Of a stretch of 58,345 bases of DNA, positions 17,756-27,474 are shown piece after piece (within the stretch, counting starts at the first letter, position 1; each line of letters begins with the position of its first letter). The position numbers and the translations under genes were made by a program. Location: assembly GCA_016287985.1 (NCBI GenBank), contig JAEEXX010000002.1, positions 1 to 58,345 on the forward strand, in the 5' to 3' direction. Source of the stretch: Candidatus Gastranaerophilales bacterium. GTDB taxonomy: Bacteria; Cyanobacteriota; Vampirovibrionia; Gastranaerophilales; Gastranaerophilaceae. The notes under the pieces were generated by a model. The model was not told the origin of the DNA. It did not search any database and saw only the letters and a program-made list of their open reading frames with translations.

Positions 17756-18565
17756 ATGTCAATTTTTAAGAAAGCCGCAATAGAATATAATCCTAATCTC
17801 ACTAGGCGAATTTTTACAGGCGATTTTGCCATTATGGGACATATAAAACGTAAACCTGATACAAGAACAATATCGCAATTACAGGAGAATATTGACTATT
17901 TTGCCAATAAATATTCTGAGGTTGCTAAATTCAAAGACGAATTGAAAGCTATGAATCCGAAGTATCTTGGTTTAGTGTCGGATATTTGTGAGCTCGCAGG
18001 TGATTACGAACTTATTAATACAGCAATTGATATTAAAAAGGTCGCATCTAACGGAAAAAGTTTATTCGAATTTTTAATGGAAAAATTACCGCAGGCATCT
18101 AAAGAAAATCCGGTGTCACTAGAATTGTCACAGGCTGTTATTGACAATGCAGATTCTACTGCCTCTAAGTACGCTTTAGGTTATTTGTCTCCGTTATATG
18201 ACTGCAAACAGGGTGCAGAACATATCAAAGCAACAATCCCTTTGGTTGATAAAATTGCGGAAGCTACTTTGAGCGGAGGATATACAATGGATTATTCAAA
18301 AGAAAACAAGTTTGCGAAAGGAATTTTAAGCTTTATATCGCCTAGTGTAAAACTTGAAAAATTAAAGTATTTATCTGAAATAATAGAATATACTAATAAT
18401 ACAAATTCATTTAGTTTTATTGGTGCATTTCCGTTTATAACAAATGAAACACCAATGACAAAAATTAAAGAAAATATGGAAATATTTAAGAAAATCGACA
18501 AAAATATGGCAGGAAAAGAAATTAATCTAACAGAGTTTTTAGAGAAAAATGTTAACCTGATATAA
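17756..18565 (+). CDS. Hypothetical helical protein
   Basis: A 269-aa, mainly helical soluble protein with no recognised family. The start MSIFKKAAIEYNPNLTRRIF and a following FTGDF recall the leader motif loosely. It sits between the efflux adaptor and the TolC-like gene on the opposite strand, so it is not in their operon. It has its own promoter of the AGCAAA type. Confidence 0.72.
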   Translation: MSIFKKAAIEYNPNLTRRIFTGDFAIMGHIKRKPDTRTISQLQENIDYFANKYSEVAKFKDELKAMNPKYLGLVSDICELAGDYELINTAIDIKKVASNGKSLFEFLMEKLPQASKENPVSLELSQAVIDNADSTASKYALGYLSPLYDCKQGAEHIKATIPLVDKIAEATLSGGYTMDYSKENKFAKGILSFISPSVKLEKLKYLSEIIEYTNNTNSFSFIGAFPFITNETPMTKIKENMEIFKKIDKNMAGKEINLTEFLEKNVNLI

Positions 18566-18567
18566 AA

Positions 18568-20157
18568 TTAATTAGTTGAAATTCCCATTGATTTAAGCAA
18601 GTTTTCTCTTGCGACATTGTATTCAAACACAGTCTGCACAAAACTCAATTGTGCACTGTTATAATTTGCGAGTGCATCCTGCAATTCCACATAATTGCTT
18701 AATCCTACGCTATATCTTCCGTCTGCAAGTTCAAAGTTCTCCAGAGTTGCCTTTACTTTTTGATTCATCAAAGGAATTTTTCTTTCCAACTGACGCATTG
18801 TTATGTAATTCGCTTGAACTTCCCAATAGATATCGGATTTTGCAATATTCAGATTGTGTTTTGCAATATCTAAGTATGCTTCACCTTCTTTAATCTGATA
18901 ATGTATCTGATAGGGATTAAGCGAGCCTAAACCTATACTTGCACCAACTTGAAATGGGTTAGTGTAAGTAGATTCATTTTTAGTGTAATTGTATGACAAA
19001 TCTGCTGTTATCTCCGGTGCATATTGTCTTTTTATTGCTTTTAGGGATTCTTCCTGAACTTTTCCAACCATTCTTACTGATTTTAAATCCGGTCTGTTTT
19101 CCAGTGCTTTATCGACAGCTTCCTGCTTTGAAATTTTGTATGGATTCAATTTAAAATCCTGAATAATATCGCTGTGTTCGATTCCTGAAGATAATGTAAT
19201 CAAGCCGTCTTCATTCTTTTTGAATGAGAAACCGGACGGTTTAATATTATTATCCAAATTCTGCATTTTCTTTCTGTAATCTGCTTTCAAAAATCCAAAG
19301 TTTTCGGTATTTGTTACAATAAAACCATCTTTTTCCGTATAATACATTGAGTTTTGAAGATTAATAACAGCATTTGCAAGATTTTCCTGCCCGTTTACAA
19401 GTTGAATTTTTGCATCGGAAAGATTGACTTCAGCATTAACGACATCAATTTTAGACTTCAAACCTTCCTCAAACATAGCTTTTGTACGTTCATAATTTAG
19501 GGTATTAATTCTGACATTTTGTTCAAAAATATCAAGATTAGCAAGTGCAGACAAAACGTAGTAATAATTTATCTGTACCCTGTAAATTAAATCCAAAAGC
19601 TCGTAATCATAATCATATTGAGCAGCTTCTGTATCATATTTTGCCATATTAATACGTGCTCTGGTTTTACCAAAATCCCAAATCATTTCTGAAATCCCGA
19701 CACTGAACCCTCCGGAATTGGTATGTGTGCTTGCGATTCTTGAACCATTATTGTCCAAATGGTTATAATTTACTCTGGCACTTAATCTTGGAGCATAACT
19801 TCCTCTGGCTTCCCCAATCCCTGCCTTCGCGGCCTTTATTCGCTGTCTGTATATTTCGAGATTCGGATTATGTTCAATCGCATATTTTACACATTCATCA
19901 ATCTTCATAACAGAAAGATGTTCCGGCGGATTTTTCATTGAAAATACCGGAGGTAATTCTATTTCAGTAATTTTTACTCTTTTAGGTTCTTTTTTCTTTT
20001 CAAGTCTAGTTTCATTCTTATCTTTTCTAAAAAAACTAAATTTAGATTTTTTTGTCTGAGTATCTTCAATAGCAAAAACACTCTGAGTGATAATAGAAAA
20101 AATAAAACCGAATATCAAAAAATTTTTTAAATTGAATTTTGCTCCCATAAAATACAT
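18568..20157 (-). CDS. TolC-family outer membrane efflux protein
   Basis: A 529-aa protein with an N-terminal signal sequence (hydrophobic about residues 12-28, then FAIEDTQ). A basic linker and two OEP repeats follow, for example YAIEHNPNLEIYRQRIKAAK and ALENRPDLKSVRMVGKVQEE, with long helices typical of TolC channels. Homotrimers form the outer-membrane exit duct for efflux or type I secretion. No clear ribosome binding site precedes the ATG. The adaptor gene 1 kb downstream on the same strand is the likely partner. Confidence 0.9.
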   Translation of the reverse strand: MYFMGAKFNLKNFLIFGFIFSIITQSVFAIEDTQTKKSKFSFFRKDKNETRLEKKKEPKRVKITEIELPPVFSMKNPPEHLSVMKIDECVKYAIEHNPNLEIYRQRIKAAKAGIGEARGSYAPRLSARVNYNHLDNNGSRIASTHTNSGGFSVGISEMIWDFGKTRARINMAKYDTEAAQYDYDYELLDLIYRVQINYYYVLSALANLDIFEQNVRINTLNYERTKAMFEEGLKSKIDVVNAEVNLSDAKIQLVNGQENLANAVINLQNSMYYTEKDGFIVTNTENFGFLKADYRKKMQNLDNNIKPSGFSFKKNEDGLITLSSGIEHSDIIQDFKLNPYKISKQEAVDKALENRPDLKSVRMVGKVQEESLKAIKRQYAPEITADLSYNYTKNESTYTNPFQVGASIGLGSLNPYQIHYQIKEGEAYLDIAKHNLNIAKSDIYWEVQANYITMRQLERKIPLMNQKVKATLENFELADGRYSVGLSNYVELQDALANYNSAQLSFVQTVFEYNVARENLLKSMGISTN

Positions 20158-20222
20158 TTTACACTATTTTTTTAAATAAGTAACCAGTTATTTAACGAAA
20201 GTTTTTCAAGTAAGTTCAAAAA

Positions 20223-20248
20223 AGGGGTAAATAAAATCATTTACCCCT
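20223..20248 (-). terminator. Terminator of the nucleotidyltransferase gene
   Basis: AGGGGTAAAT pairs with ATTTACCCCT around six bases and is followed by a T-run on the minus strand. It lies 24 bases after the stop. Confidence 0.85.
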
Positions 20249-20271
20249 CTAAAATTTGTCAATATTTGCTG

Positions 20272-21465
20272 TTAAACTATTATATTTACTCCTTCAACAT
20301 TCTTAGCTTCCGAAAGCTGTTTTGAACTTATTTGTAAAGAATCTGAGAAATTAATGTAAGGGAATTCATTTTCTGCACCAAGGTGAACTCTTTGTGCAAA
20401 AGCTTTTTGAATTTTGTTAGCTAAATTTGTCGGGAAATTATGCAGATATAAACCATTTTTAACATCTTCAGCAAACTGATATAAAGCATTTGGTTCACCA
20501 ACATCTTCCCATTTATCCACGACTTTGACATCTGCCCCTTCTGTTGACTCAATACCAAACCATTCAGGAAGTTTGCTGTGAACATATTTGACCGCATTTG
20601 CGAAATCATATAATTCCACGTCATTTTTCTTAATATTATTTACTCCCCTGTTTATTTCTGCCATTAATTTTTCCATAGCTTCCTTACTAATGTAGAATAA
20701 TCCGGTATTTGCAATATTTTGTCCGTCGACAGCAAGTGACTGAGCGATTTCTAATTCCGGTTTTTCGCTAAATCCTTTTAATTTAAGGGATTCGTCATTT
20801 AAAGAACCTTCAACTTCCAGAACTCCAAATCTTTTTGCGACTTCTTCAGGTGTTCTGCCAACGCCTACGAGTGCAACATGCTTATTCGGATTATTAATCT
20901 CTTTTGTAAAGAAAGTCATCATATCGAAGGCCTTATCTCCGAATACGTTATCTCCGCAGCAAACCACCGTATCTTTAATAGGGTTCCCTGCTTGATAGTG
21001 TGCTACAATATCTCCGAAAGAACCTGAAGGCTGTGATGCAACAATTTTATTAACACCATCTTCTTCAATAAAATATTTTCCCATAGTCATTGCGAAATCA
21101 AGCATATGAATATCTGTATCTTTGTCAACTTTAAAGGGCAGGCTTATTTTATTATATTCACCAACTGTTTGGGCAAGTTCTTTAAATCTGCTTCCTGAAC
21201 CTGCAGCTAAAGCAAAAAAGTTTACATTATGGCGAAAATCTTCAGGTTTGGAAATAACTCTGCCTGCACCTGCTGCGTTAATTAATGCATTAGCCTCGAC
21301 AAATGCTGTTTTCTGTATTTCAGGCAGAATTTTTCCATTAAATGAATCTACAACATTTGCGGCAATTTTTTGCCCTAAATTTTTTTCTGATAAAGTTACA
21401 TAACTGGCTTTGAATGCCGGTTTCGGGTTGCAGCAATTTACTGCCGAAACACCTTGAATGTTCAT
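20272..21465 (-). CDS. Nucleotidyltransferase (sugar-phosphate NTP transferase fold) with N-terminal leader motif
   Basis: The sequence after the leader contains FFALAAGSGSRFKELAQTV, the G-x-G-x-R nucleotide loop of NTP transferases, then CCGDNVFGDKAFDMM (metal-binding Asp) and FSEKPELE. It therefore resembles GlgC/RmlA-type sugar nucleotide enzymes, though the substrate is unclear. The first 22 residues (MNIQGVSAV...AFKASY) carry the leader motif. Longer frames reach 21498, but AAAGGGG lies eight bases before the ATG at 21465. This is one of two enzymes here with the leader. Confidence 0.8.
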   Translation of the reverse strand: MNIQGVSAVNCCNPKPAFKASYVTLSEKNLGQKIAANVVDSFNGKILPEIQKTAFVEANALINAAGAGRVISKPEDFRHNVNFFALAAGSGSRFKELAQTVGEYNKISLPFKVDKDTDIHMLDFAMTMGKYFIEEDGVNKIVASQPSGSFGDIVAHYQAGNPIKDTVVCCGDNVFGDKAFDMMTFFTKEINNPNKHVALVGVGRTPEEVAKRFGVLEVEGSLNDESLKLKGFSEKPELEIAQSLAVDGQNIANTGLFYISKEAMEKLMAEINRGVNNIKKNDVELYDFANAVKYVHSKLPEWFGIESTEGADVKVVDKWEDVGEPNALYQFAEDVKNGLYLHNFPTNLANKIQKAFAQRVHLGAENEFPYINFSDSLQISSKQLSEAKNVEGVNIIV

Positions 21466-21538
21466 AAACATACCCCTTTCTATAATACTCATGTACACAT
21501 ATATAATGTTAATTGGTAAAATAATTATACTACAAAAA

Positions 21539-23182
21539 TTACTGCAACAGTTTCATTCTTTCTCTTTCTCTACGTTCATATTCTGTTTTTGAAATGCTTC
21601 CTTCCGAAAAGAGCTCTATAACACTTTTGAGCTTACGTCCCAGTAAACCAAATAAAGATTCTGATTTTCGTTCTGTATTTTGTGCGGAAGAATAAGTCGG
21701 ACTTGAGACAACAGGTTCTGTTTGAGTTGAAGTTTGTGTTTCTTTGTATGCTTGAGAAACTGTTTCATTTGTTTTTGTTGTTTCAGCTTGTCCTTGATTG
21801 TTATTATAAGATGAATAAACGGGTGCATAGGAGTAATAAGACGATGACATTGCCTCTCGAGCTTTCTTTTCAGCGGCTCTTAGTCTTGCTTTTTCCTCCT
21901 GTTCTTTTTGAATCCTGACTGCCTCATTTAATCGTTTTTCGTAGTTTGTATTGAGAGTTGTATATGTTTCTGACATTGTTGAAACGGTGTCGTTCATATC
22001 TTTTTGAGCTTGAATTTGCTCTTTTACTTCGTCTTGAAGAAAAGGAACTTCTGATTTTTTCATAATTGAGTTAAGCACAGAGAGCTTCTGATTTTCCAGT
22101 GTTCTCATCGCATCAACCTTTTGAGTTAAAATATTGGTTAAATTTATGGCTCTTTTTAATGCGGATTGGCGATTCGGATGTTTTACCAAAATCTTTTCGA
22201 CTTCGGCCAGTGTTTCTGCATATTTAAGCCGTTCGGCTGCCATCAAACAGATTTTTTCTGTAAGCTGTTCTTTCTTTACTTCCAAGGGTATTAAATTATC
22301 CCGAATTCGTATAGCTTGCTCAACAGGAACATTTTGATCAAGAAGTTCTAAGAATTTTCTGATTTTTTCTGCAGCTTCATCAGCATTTTTTAAATCGCCG
22401 TCCCATACTTGTTCGGTATAATAATCAAGGTATGCTTGCGGAGTATCAAATTTATCATGCCATTTTCTGCTGAAAATGTCCGAATATCCAACATCAGGGT
22501 TTCTTGGCCATATTTCCCAGTCACTTCCTCTAAGGTTATCGCATATGTCCTTAGTAATACGTTCAGACATAAATTCATTCATATTTGTTAATGAATATTC
22601 ACCTAATTTAAACTTTGTAATTAATATTCCAACCGGTTCGTGTAAAGTTTTCTCTCTCAAAACTTTCATCATTTGGACAGCATATGTTTTATTATGTTTA
22701 TTTGCAATATTGTGGAAGTGTGCGGAGTGTGCGAATTCATGGGCATAGACTTGCGCACTATGAGAAGATGAAAATAGGTTGAATTCTTTGCCGCGATATG
22801 TTTTTGCTCTGATACTTTGAAAAAGCCTATTAACGAATTCATATTTACTTCTGTTAAAAGCGACCTTATCTTCTGATGCTGAAAAATATCCACTGGCATT
22901 TTGCAGAAAAAATCCCATAAACTCTTGAAAATCGACAATTTGAGGTAATGCCCATCTGCCAAATAATTCTTCATAAATTTCTGTCATGCGTTTTACACAT
23001 TTTGCCAGATAACCGTTCTTTTCAAAATTACACTGCATACCTTTATCTAACAGTTCATTTTGAATAATTCTGGCTCTTCTGGCGCTTCCGGGCATAAATC
23101 TACCTTCAAAAGTTTGTTTTTGATCGGTATACACAAAATCAGCCGGCATAAAACCTGCTTGGGTAAGTTGGGATATTCTCAT
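21539..23182 (-). CDS. Large HExxH-motif protein with leader motif and coiled coil
   Basis: A 547-aa protein opening MRISQLTQAG with F-E-G near residue 27, matching the leader pattern. HEFAH at about residues 148-152, in a context of conserved His (SAHFH), is a zinc-metallopeptidase signature; which third ligand is used is unclear. Residues 300-440 are a long coiled coil. The C-terminal 100 residues are Ser/Thr/Tyr-rich and then basic. A GTG at 23188 is possible, but AAAGGAG fits the ATG at 23182. No signal peptide is seen. Proteolytic activity is unproven. Confidence 0.7.
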   Translation of the reverse strand: MRISQLTQAGFMPADFVYTDQKQTFEGRFMPGSARRARIIQNELLDKGMQCNFEKNGYLAKCVKRMTEIYEELFGRWALPQIVDFQEFMGFFLQNASGYFSASEDKVAFNRSKYEFVNRLFQSIRAKTYRGKEFNLFSSSHSAQVYAHEFAHSAHFHNIANKHNKTYAVQMMKVLREKTLHEPVGILITKFKLGEYSLTNMNEFMSERITKDICDNLRGSDWEIWPRNPDVGYSDIFSRKWHDKFDTPQAYLDYYTEQVWDGDLKNADEAAEKIRKFLELLDQNVPVEQAIRIRDNLIPLEVKKEQLTEKICLMAAERLKYAETLAEVEKILVKHPNRQSALKRAINLTNILTQKVDAMRTLENQKLSVLNSIMKKSEVPFLQDEVKEQIQAQKDMNDTVSTMSETYTTLNTNYEKRLNEAVRIQKEQEEKARLRAAEKKAREAMSSSYYSYAPVYSSYNNNQGQAETTKTNETVSQAYKETQTSTQTEPVVSSPTYSSAQNTERKSESLFGLLGRKLKSVIELFSEGSISKTEYERRERERMKLLQ

Positions 23183-23285
23183 ACACACACTCCTTTTGTG
23201 TGTATGTTAAAACATGCATAGTAGTTTTTCAATCGGTTGTTACGATATGTTAAGTTAACAAAAGACAACTTATCTACTATACATT

Positions 23286-23537
23286 TTAGCTAAAAAACCC
23301 GAAAAATCGTTTCTTTTTGGGTTTTGGAGCTTTTTGTACAGAAATATACACATCATTATTCAATGCTGTAAGCTTTTCATTTGCTTCTTTGTCAGAATAA
23401 ATATGATATTGAGGGACATTATCAGGCCCGCTCACAACAACTCTTTCAGGCTTTGTTACTTTTGCCTGAGTCGTATAATGTGCGTTCAAGTTTTGCATTT
23501 GCGCTTGTATCTGTGGTTGTTGAGGAATTTCGTTCAT
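23286..23537 (-). CDS. Small hypothetical protein
   Basis: An 83-aa protein with a Gln/Pro-rich start (MNEIPQQPQIQAQMQ) and a basic aromatic end (KKKRFFGFFS). It begins five bases after the stop of the acetyltransferase-like gene, so the two form an operon. I do not recognise a domain. Confidence 0.6.
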   Translation of the reverse strand: MNEIPQQPQIQAQMQNLNAHYTTQAKVTKPERVVVSGPDNVPQYHIYSDKEANEKLTALNNDVYISVQKAPKPKKKRFFGFFS

Positions 23538-23542
23538 AATTA

Positions 23543-24172
23543 TTAAAAAAGTTCTCCATACCTTAAAAGTTTATGTAAATTCTTTTTAGGTAAATACATC
23601 ATTCCTGTTTGAGCCGGTAAATCCGGAGTTTTAGTTTCTATACAATGTTCAATTCTTATATTAGCCTCCCACTCTATAAACCTAAATCCAAGTTTATAAA
23701 AGAATATTGCCGGAGAAGATTCCTGCCACACCGGAGCTGAATACGTTACAATCCTGCCTTGAATTTTCGGGTCGAACATTGCTTTTTCAGCCAAACCTTT
23801 TACGGCTTCGGTTCCCAATCCATTGTATGCTTGAGGAGACTGAATATAATCTATTATATAACAATCTTTCAAATATTTTACCTTCTTCTTTTGCGGCATA
23901 AGATTTATAAAAGAAAAACTCATATCAGATTGCTCAGATTGAATGTAATCATCCTCTTCAACTATATCAACATAATTGTCATCAATTTCCCCAACAATAA
24001 TTATTTTGTCGCTCCGTTTAAACTTTTTAACCCGAAGTTCTGCTTTCTTTTTACCTACAGGAGTTTTAAATCCTAAAATCGCAGGAATTGACATACTTGT
24101 TTGTGATGGCACTGCCTTTGCGACACTCATTCTTTGCATATGAGTATCAACATTTGTGATGTTGTTAATCAT
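23543..24172 (-). CDS. GNAT-like acetyltransferase
   Basis: A 209-aa protein. Its C-terminal half has a GNAT-like core: DYIQSPQAYNGLGTEAVKGL (acyl-CoA loop), then SSPAIFFYKLGFRFIEWEAN, the usual F-Y-x-K-x-G-F strand. The N-terminal 40 residues before LGFKTPVG may be a diverged leader. Substrate is unknown. Upstream lies a short tandem TAACC repeat (about 24178-24195). Confidence 0.65.
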   Translation of the reverse strand: MINNITNVDTHMQRMSVAKAVPSQTSMSIPAILGFKTPVGKKKAELRVKKFKRSDKIIIVGEIDDNYVDIVEEDDYIQSEQSDMSFSFINLMPQKKKVKYLKDCYIIDYIQSPQAYNGLGTEAVKGLAEKAMFDPKIQGRIVTYSAPVWQESSPAIFFYKLGFRFIEWEANIRIEHCIETKTPDLPAQTGMMYLPKKNLHKLLRYGELF

Positions 24173-24328
24173 AATAACCTAACCTAACCTATATTTCTAA
24201 CCTTATATATATAAAGTCATGTTTTGGTAAATAATTGCTTTTTTTACTGACCATTCAAACAATCTTGTTACAAAACTTAACAATTCTGTCAATTCTTACG
24301 AGAAAAATGGGGTTTTTGCCAACTTATT

Positions 24329-25552
24329 CTAAAGTTTTTTAACCATTTCTTCAAGACAAATTTTTACATGAGCGTAATTCAAACCGCCCTGCATATATGC
24401 AGCATATGGCGGGCGCATTGGTCCGTCTGCCGATAGTTCAATAGTCGAACCTTCTATAAAAGTTCCACCTGCCATAATCACTTTATCTTCATAACCCGGA
24501 ATATATTCAGGAATCGGTGTTACATACCCGTTGACGGGTGAAAGTGATTGAATTGTTTTGCAAAAAGCTTCCAAATGCTCAGGTTTTCCAAAAATAATAT
24601 TTTGTATAATGTCAGTTCGTTTTTCGCTATATTTAGGAATTGAATTAAACCCGATATCTTCAAAGACTTTGGCAGCGAGTATTGCACCTTTTAACGCTTC
24701 AGAAACCACAGAAGGTGCCATAAAAAGACCTTGGAAAATAAGTCTGTGCTGGTTAAACATAGCTCCGCCTTCACTTCCGATTCCGGGTGCAGTCAACCTG
24801 TTAGCAGCTCTATCAACATATTTTCCCCTACCTGCAATATATCCGCCTGCCTCAACGATTCCTCCTCCTGGGTTTTTAATTAGAGACCCGCCGATTAAAT
24901 CAGCTCCGACTTCGAGCGGTTCTTTTTTGTCGACAAATTCGCCGTAACAATTATCTACAAAACAGATACAATTTGGATTTTTGGTTTTTACAATTTTACA
25001 TATTTTTTCTATATCTTCTATTAAAAGTGATTTCCTTGTTGAATATCCTTTAGAGCGTTGAATTAAAACCATTGTTGTTTTTTCATCAACCATTTTTTCA
25101 AGCTGTACATAATCAATATCAGAATTATTTATAAGCGGGACTTCGTCGTACAGCACACCATAGCCGATAAGAGAAGAACGTTTTGTTTCTTCATCGCCTG
25201 CTGTTCCTATGACTTCTTGCATAGTGTCATAAGGTGCACCTGCAACAGACAACAGTTTATCCCCAGGTTTTAAGTTTCCGAAAAGAGCGCAGGCAAGAGT
25301 ATGGGTTCCTGAAGCGAAGTGAATTCTGACAAGGGCTTTTTCGGCACAAAAAACTTGCGCAAATGTTTTATCAAGGACTTCTCGTCCCAAATCATCATGC
25401 CCGTAGCCCGAAACCGTATAGAAATGTTCCGGAGCGACTCTGTTGTCATAAAAAGCTTTTAAAACTTTTCTTTGATTGTAATCCCTTATTTCGTTTATCT
25501 GTTCAAATTGTTCGGATAGACTTTTTTCAGCTTGTTTAAAATCGTAATTCAT
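24329..25552 (-). CDS. PLP-dependent enzyme of the methionine gamma-lyase / aluminium-resistance family
   Basis: A PLP-fold protein of about 407 aa. SGTHTLACALFG and PGDKLLSVAGAPYDT are cofactor-binding elements, VDNCYGEFV holds the Asp that contacts the pyridine, and GGSLIKNPGGG carries the probable Schiff-base lysine. The family cleaves sulphur amino acids in silico, but its true role is poorly known. A longer frame starts at 25573 at a TTG without a ribosome binding site. AGG before the ATG at 25552 favours the shorter form. The gene is monocistronic. Confidence 0.85.
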   Translation of the reverse strand: MNYDFKQAEKSLSEQFEQINEIRDYNQRKVLKAFYDNRVAPEHFYTVSGYGHDDLGREVLDKTFAQVFCAEKALVRIHFASGTHTLACALFGNLKPGDKLLSVAGAPYDTMQEVIGTAGDEETKRSSLIGYGVLYDEVPLINNSDIDYVQLEKMVDEKTTMVLIQRSKGYSTRKSLLIEDIEKICKIVKTKNPNCICFVDNCYGEFVDKKEPLEVGADLIGGSLIKNPGGGIVEAGGYIAGRGKYVDRAANRLTAPGIGSEGGAMFNQHRLIFQGLFMAPSVVSEALKGAILAAKVFEDIGFNSIPKYSEKRTDIIQNIIFGKPEHLEAFCKTIQSLSPVNGYVTPIPEYIPGYEDKVIMAGGTFIEGSTIELSADGPMRPPYAAYMQGGLNYAHVKICLEEMVKKL

Positions 25553-25648
25553 AATACCTGAATGGTACATCAAAAAAATGTAAATATTTGTAAATATTAA
25601 CCTAACTAACTAATACACAAATTTCTTTATAATTAATATTCTGTTAGC

Positions 25649-26350
25649 ATGAAAAGGTGGGTTATTTTTATTTTTTTAATCGCTATTCCTGTTCTTGCTT
25701 ACGAAGTCTATATGCCTGATGATTTTCAATACAAAGAGCAAGGGGATAAACTTTTATTTGTCGTTGATTTTTCAAACAGTATGAGTGAATATCTTGAAAA
25801 TCAAACAAAAGTGAATTTGGTTAAAAATGTTTTAAACAGAATTTTACCGCAAATTTCTCCCGATACAAAGTTGGGTCTGAGGGTTTATGGGCACAATTGC
25901 AATATTATGGCTTTGCAGGCATGCCGAAGCTCTGAGCTCCTCGTTCCTTTGGGAGAAAACAACGCTTCAAAAATTTCATCAGCTATTTATAAATTAAGGC
26001 CTCGAGGTATGACCCCAATTACATATTCTCTAAAACAAGCGGTTAAAAAGGATTTTGCGAATTTTGACGGTGCAAAACACATAATCCTTCTTACCGATGG
26101 TGGTGAAAATTGTGATGAAAGCCCTTGTGATTATGCAATTTCTTTGGTTAAAACGAGGCGAGATATTAATATTGATGTTATAGCTTTTAATGTTCATGAT
26201 TCGGATGATTTGGCGCAACTGAAATGCACGGCTGATGTTACGGGAGGAAAATTTATTGAAGCTGATACAAACGCTCAGCTTGTTCAATCAATGGAAGATT
26301 TGATTCTTCCCCATAAACAGGTTGAAGCTTTGATTTGGGGCAAAAACTGA
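25649..26350 (+). CDS. Secreted von Willebrand factor A domain protein
   Basis: A 233-aa protein with a Sec signal peptide (residues 1-17, cleaved near LAYE). One VWA domain has a full MIDAS metal site: D-x-S-x-S at 40-44 (DFSNS), Thr in GMTPI and Asp in LTDGGE. Two CxxxxC-like clusters suggest disulfides. Such domains bind protein ligands through a divalent metal. It has no sorting signal. It is 20 bp upstream of tcdA and may be co-transcribed with it. Confidence 0.85.
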   Translation: MKRWVIFIFLIAIPVLAYEVYMPDDFQYKEQGDKLLFVVDFSNSMSEYLENQTKVNLVKNVLNRILPQISPDTKLGLRVYGHNCNIMALQACRSSELLVPLGENNASKISSAIYKLRPRGMTPITYSLKQAVKKDFANFDGAKHIILLTDGGENCDESPCDYAISLVKTRRDINIDVIAFNVHDSDDLAQLKCTADVTGGKFIEADTNAQLVQSMEDLILPHKQVEALIWGKN

Positions 26351-26370
26351 TTTTGTGTTAAACTATTCAT

Positions 26371-27123
26371 ATGCTAAATCAATTTTCAAGAACGGAACTG
26401 CTTATAGGAAATTTGGGCATGGAAAAATTGGCTTCTTCCCGTGTGGCTGTCTTTGGTATTGGAGGTGTTGGCGGATATGTGGTTGAAGCACTTGTACGGA
26501 GCGGTTTAGGAGCAATTGATTTAATAGATGACGACAAAATTTGCATAACAAATTTAAATCGTCAAATTTATGCTACACGCAGTACCGTCGGAAAGTATAA
26601 GGTTGATGTTGCTGAGGAAAGAATAAATGACATAAATCCCGATTGCATTATTGCTAAATATAAGACGTTTTTTACTCCGGAAACATCAAGTGAGTTTGAT
26701 TTTAGTAAATATGATTATGTTGTCGATGCGATAGATACTGTATCCGGAAAAATAGAACTCGTCATGAAATGCAATGAGGTTGGGACTCCGATTATTTCAT
26801 CAATGGGGGCTGGAAATAAAATGCACCCTGAAATGTTTGAGATTTCTGATATTTATAAAACATCCGTTTGTCCGCTTGCAAAGGTTATGCGGCAAGAGCT
26901 TAAGAAAAGAGGTATAAAGAAACTCAAGATCGTTTATTCAAAGGAAATTCCTATAAAACCCAACGATGATATCGAAATTAGCTGCAAAAAGCACTGCGTT
27001 TGCCCCCCAGGTACTGTAAGAAAATGCACAGTCAAACACCAGATTCCAGGGAGTAATGCATTTGTGCCGTCCACAGTCGGTTTCATTATTGCCGGAGAAG
27101 TCGTAAGAACCCTTATAAAATAA
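26371..27123 (+). CDS. tcdA: tRNA threonylcarbamoyladenosine dehydratase TcdA (ThiF/E1-like)
   Basis: A 250-aa E1-like adenylating enzyme. VFGIGGVGGYVVEALVRSG is the ATP-binding loop, LNRQIYA is a conserved contact, and SMGAGNKMHPE identifies the TcdA/CsdL branch. It cyclises t6A37 to ct6A in ANN-decoding tRNAs. The family normally receives sulphur or dehydration support from CsdA/E, which is not in view. It converges with the 27124 gene with no gap between stop codons. Confidence 0.92.
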   Translation: MLNQFSRTELLIGNLGMEKLASSRVAVFGIGGVGGYVVEALVRSGLGAIDLIDDDKICITNLNRQIYATRSTVGKYKVDVAEERINDINPDCIIAKYKTFFTPETSSEFDFSKYDYVVDAIDTVSGKIELVMKCNEVGTPIISSMGAGNKMHPEMFEISDIYKTSVCPLAKVMRQELKKRGIKKLKIVYSKEIPIKPNDDIEISCKKHCVCPPGTVRKCTVKHQIPGSNAFVPSTVGFIIAGEVVRTLIK

Positions 27124-27435
27124 TTATGCATTATAATCGACACTGTGGTCGTTTGCATATAAATATGCAAGCGTTGTATTTATTGCATTCCGTTTATTTT
27201 TGGCATTCTTACATAAAGACTCGACAATTTCTGCCAAATCTTGCTCATCAAACCCCTTTTCGTTTTCATAATTAAATGTTTCAACACATTTGCCCTTTTT
27301 CATTACATCGCCCCAGATGCGCCAAATTGTGTCTCCTCCTTTGGCTTCAATTCTGCGGGTCGTTCCATCTATTTGACGGATTCTCATCATACCGAAATTT
27401 AATGGTGTTTGTTGTGCATTTGTATATATTTGCAT
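27124..27435 (-). CDS. Hypothetical protein with N-terminal leader motif
   Basis: A 103-aa protein opening MQIYTNAQQTPLNFG, a leader-motif variant with F-G. The rest is a small domain of unknown family. It lies 39 bp after a second leader-motif gene on the same strand, with AAGGAA before the ATG, so the two are probably one transcript. Confidence 0.68.
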   Translation of the reverse strand: MQIYTNAQQTPLNFGMMRIRQIDGTTRRIEAKGGDTIWRIWGDVMKKGKCVETFNYENEKGFDEQDLAEIVESLCKNAKNKRNAINTTLAYLYANDHSVDYNA

Positions 27436-27474
27436 TTTCAGTTTTTCCTTATTTAGTTTAAATTAAAATTTTTT

